Positions 62,447-64,000 of a DNA stretch of 64,000 bases are shown one piece after another (position 1 is the stretch's first letter; the number at the start of each line of letters is the position of its first letter). The translations under genes were made by a program, and so were the position numbers. Under the pieces are notes generated by a model. The model saw only the letters and a list, made by a program, of their open reading frames with translations, was not told where the DNA came from and did no database searches. The DNA comes from Inia geoffrensis (taxonomy: Eukaryota; Chordata; Mammalia; Artiodactyla; Iniidae). The DNA is taken from positions 62,001 through 126,000 of the forward strand of contig JAZAQT010000468.1 in assembly GCA_036417435.1 (NCBI GenBank). The letters are read 5' to 3'.

Positions 62447-64000
62447 CCCCACTTGGAGAGTCAGTGCCTTTGACCTCTTGTTTGGCACAGTTTGCAATTT
62501 CTGTGGAAGATGAACAGGAATAAGGAGAACGAATTAGCAGCTAACTTGATGTGTTTGGACGGGCACATTGAACACTGATTTCCCTACAGGAAGAAGAATT
62601 CATCAAAGGCTCAGCGTGTCATGCCGGAACGAGATTAAGGCCTGAAGCAATTCGTCGGGTTTGCGGTCAGCTCACAAGAAAGCGAGTTGAGAAAAGGAGA
62701 TTTTTGGCACTGTAACTCACAATCCTGCAGAGTTCCAAATGACCCCTATCATCCAAAAATTTATTGAAGGAAGGCTGTGAAGAGGACTTGAACGCGACGC
62801 AGAATTGCAGAAAACAGATATCAGGGGGTAGATAAGAATTGCTCTGAAAGCGTAGGAAAAGAGGCAGCAGTTTGACAGTGATGCACTTGGCCAAAAAGGG
62901 CGTATGCGTTTTTTCCTGAATAGATTCAGGAAAAAACGCATACGCCCTTTTTGGCCAACCAAGCAAGCCTGCAATGGAAATCCCCACTACAAGGCAGTCT
63001 CACTTCCCACCGATCCAAAGGGCCGTCCGAAAAAAGTGTAAAATCCAGAGAGGCAGGACAGGCCATGGAGAACCGGAAGCCTTGTTATGCTGATGGGCGG
63101 GATGTAAATTGCCAACAGCCACTCTGGAGAAGTGGATGGTGTTTCCTGGAACAAAGAAAAAACCAAGCTAGAGAGCCTAGGGCACTTCCACTTATGGTGC
63201 TATAGATTCGGAAAATTTAAATGAAAAAGACACAGCCACACCAAAGTTTCGGGCGGCTCTGTGTACGGGAGCCTTGACTATGGTACAACTTTAATAGCCC
63301 AGAAAGAGAAAAATGGATATAGAAGTTGTGGTACATCCCTACAATGGAATATCACTCAACAATGAAATCAATGGCAACAGACCAGTAGCAGCGTAATGAG
63401 TGGATTTAGTTACGATGATTCTAAGTGAAATAAGTCACACAGAAAAAGAAACATCATAAGATATCACTAATACCGGGAATGTAAACACGGCTACGTGTGA
63501 ACTGCATTAAAAAACACAACAGAGTCTAACATTTACAAAAGAAACTTATGCTTGCTTAAGGGGAAAGGAGAGTATGGAGGCTGCATAAAACCAGAGGTTG
63601 ACATTAGCACAGATATCATTCCATAAGCCAAATATATATTAGACAAGACCTACTCCTCGCTCAACCAAATGGACTCAACACCCCGTATTCAAAACCTAGG
63701 AATATACCTATGAAGAAAATTAAAACCCATACTTTTATAGGTCTCCATAAGAAAATCGTTTGTGTACAGCAGCATACACACAGCAGTGTCAATAAGCTAA
63801 ATGCCCTTATAAAAATAAATTTGAAAAAGAAAACACAAGGACTGTCAAATAGAGAGAAATTCTTAAATAAGTCCTTCAGGGCTTGTGAGGAACCTTGGAT
63901 TTACCACCTCTACATCCACAGCTGTGGGAGAGATAAGGCTGGACACTTGGGGCTGATACTATTGGTGAGGGAATGCAGACCCTTTGAGGTAATGGTGCAT
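62447..64000 (+). repeat. Satellite monomer 37 (partial, 1554 bp)
   Basis: The copy is cut by the window end, not by a visible array boundary. The palindrome (62887-62958) has the central gaatagattc change. It tracks monomer 35 at offset 3,468. Confidence 0.95.

Larger units (their letters stand above)
1..64000 (+). repeat. Satellite array, ~1.735-kb monomer, 36 full copies plus one partial; probable common cetacean satellite
   Basis: The whole window is a head-to-tail tandem repeat. Monomer starts, set at the string ccccacttgg, recur every 1730-1736 bp. All copies share orientation, and no other element interrupts them. One marker of each kind recurs per copy: an EcoRI site in agaagaattcatc, a PstI site in cctgcagag and an NcoI site in gccatggag. 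The monomer contains a LINE-1 3' end of the type I know from even-toed ungulates and whales. With the repeat length, this points to the common cetacean satellite in a non-delphinoid whale. The array and period are read directly; the organism and satellite name come from memory. Such arrays lie in constitutive heterochromatin and are not known to encode protein. Another cetartiodactyl with a similar L1-based satellite remains possible. Confidence 0.95.
57704..64000 (+). repeat. Dimeric duplication at the right end, offset 3,468 bp
   Basis: About 57704-60532 pairs with 61172-64000. No difference was found at any private variant compared over roughly 2.8 kb. The left limit is set by t at 57703 against c at 61171. 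The right limit lies beyond the window. Confidence 0.87.

Noticed and set aside
1..64000. tRNA, rRNA or other RNA genes and SINEs
   Set aside because: I looked for A/B box-type and known SINE-like segments on both strands of the monomer and saw none that I could support.

Overview
This window is one uninterrupted block of head-to-tail satellite DNA. A monomer of about 1,735 bp is repeated 36 times in full (positions 1-62446), followed by a 1,554-bp partial copy to the end of the window. All copies lie in the same orientation. I see no unique sequence, no inserted foreign element and no protein-coding gene. Taking the string ccccacttgg (or its variant ccccagttgg) as monomer start, the lengths are 1736 bp (21 copies), 1735 (5), 1732 (6), 1731 (3) and 1730 (1). 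These lengths add up exactly to 62,446 bp.

Organism: the monomer is a composite. Roughly half of it (about +505 to +1386 from the monomer start) is the 3' end of a LINE-1 element. It holds a decayed C-terminal part of ORF2, a 3' UTR and an AATAAA signal, and it resembles the L1 family of even-toed ungulates and whales. A tandem satellite of about 1.7 kb built on an L1 3' end matches what I recall of the common cetacean satellite. From memory, that satellite is about 1.58 kb in dolphins and their relatives and about 1.74-1.76 kb in other whales, and its L1 origin has been published. The best reading is therefore constitutive heterochromatin of a non-delphinoid whale. This rests on memory, not on a search.

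Layout of one monomer (offsets from its first base): +0 to +439, unrecognised sequence; +440 to +511, a 72-bp inverted repeat with no spacer, perfect in 15 of 37 copies; about +505 to +1386, the L1-derived part; about +1387 to the end, unrecognised sequence that continues into the next monomer. In copies with a 4-bp deletion near +1268, later offsets shift by -4.

Higher-order layout: neighbouring monomers differ, and the variants recur in register. Repeating blocks have offsets of 6,937 bp (four monomers, near 2.6-4.6 kb and 9.6-11.5 kb), 5,203 bp (three monomers, 13.0-16.5 kb and 18.2-21.7 kb), 3,463 bp (13th and 15th copies), 3,472 bp (dimers, about 32-41 kb), 3,471/3,467 bp (dimers, about 41-52 kb) and 3,468 bp (dimer, 57.7 kb to the end). 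Several monomers are mosaics of two other types, as expected from unequal crossing-over and gene conversion.

The most interesting signals are at the palindrome. One arm appears to be L1 sequence and the other its inverted copy. Two monomers (8th and 32nd) carry paired substitutions at mirror positions that keep the hairpin base-paired. One amplification breakpoint (57704-57760) maps onto the palindrome. The many open reading frames of 60-150 codons are chance frames copied along with the repeat, and none is annotated as a gene.
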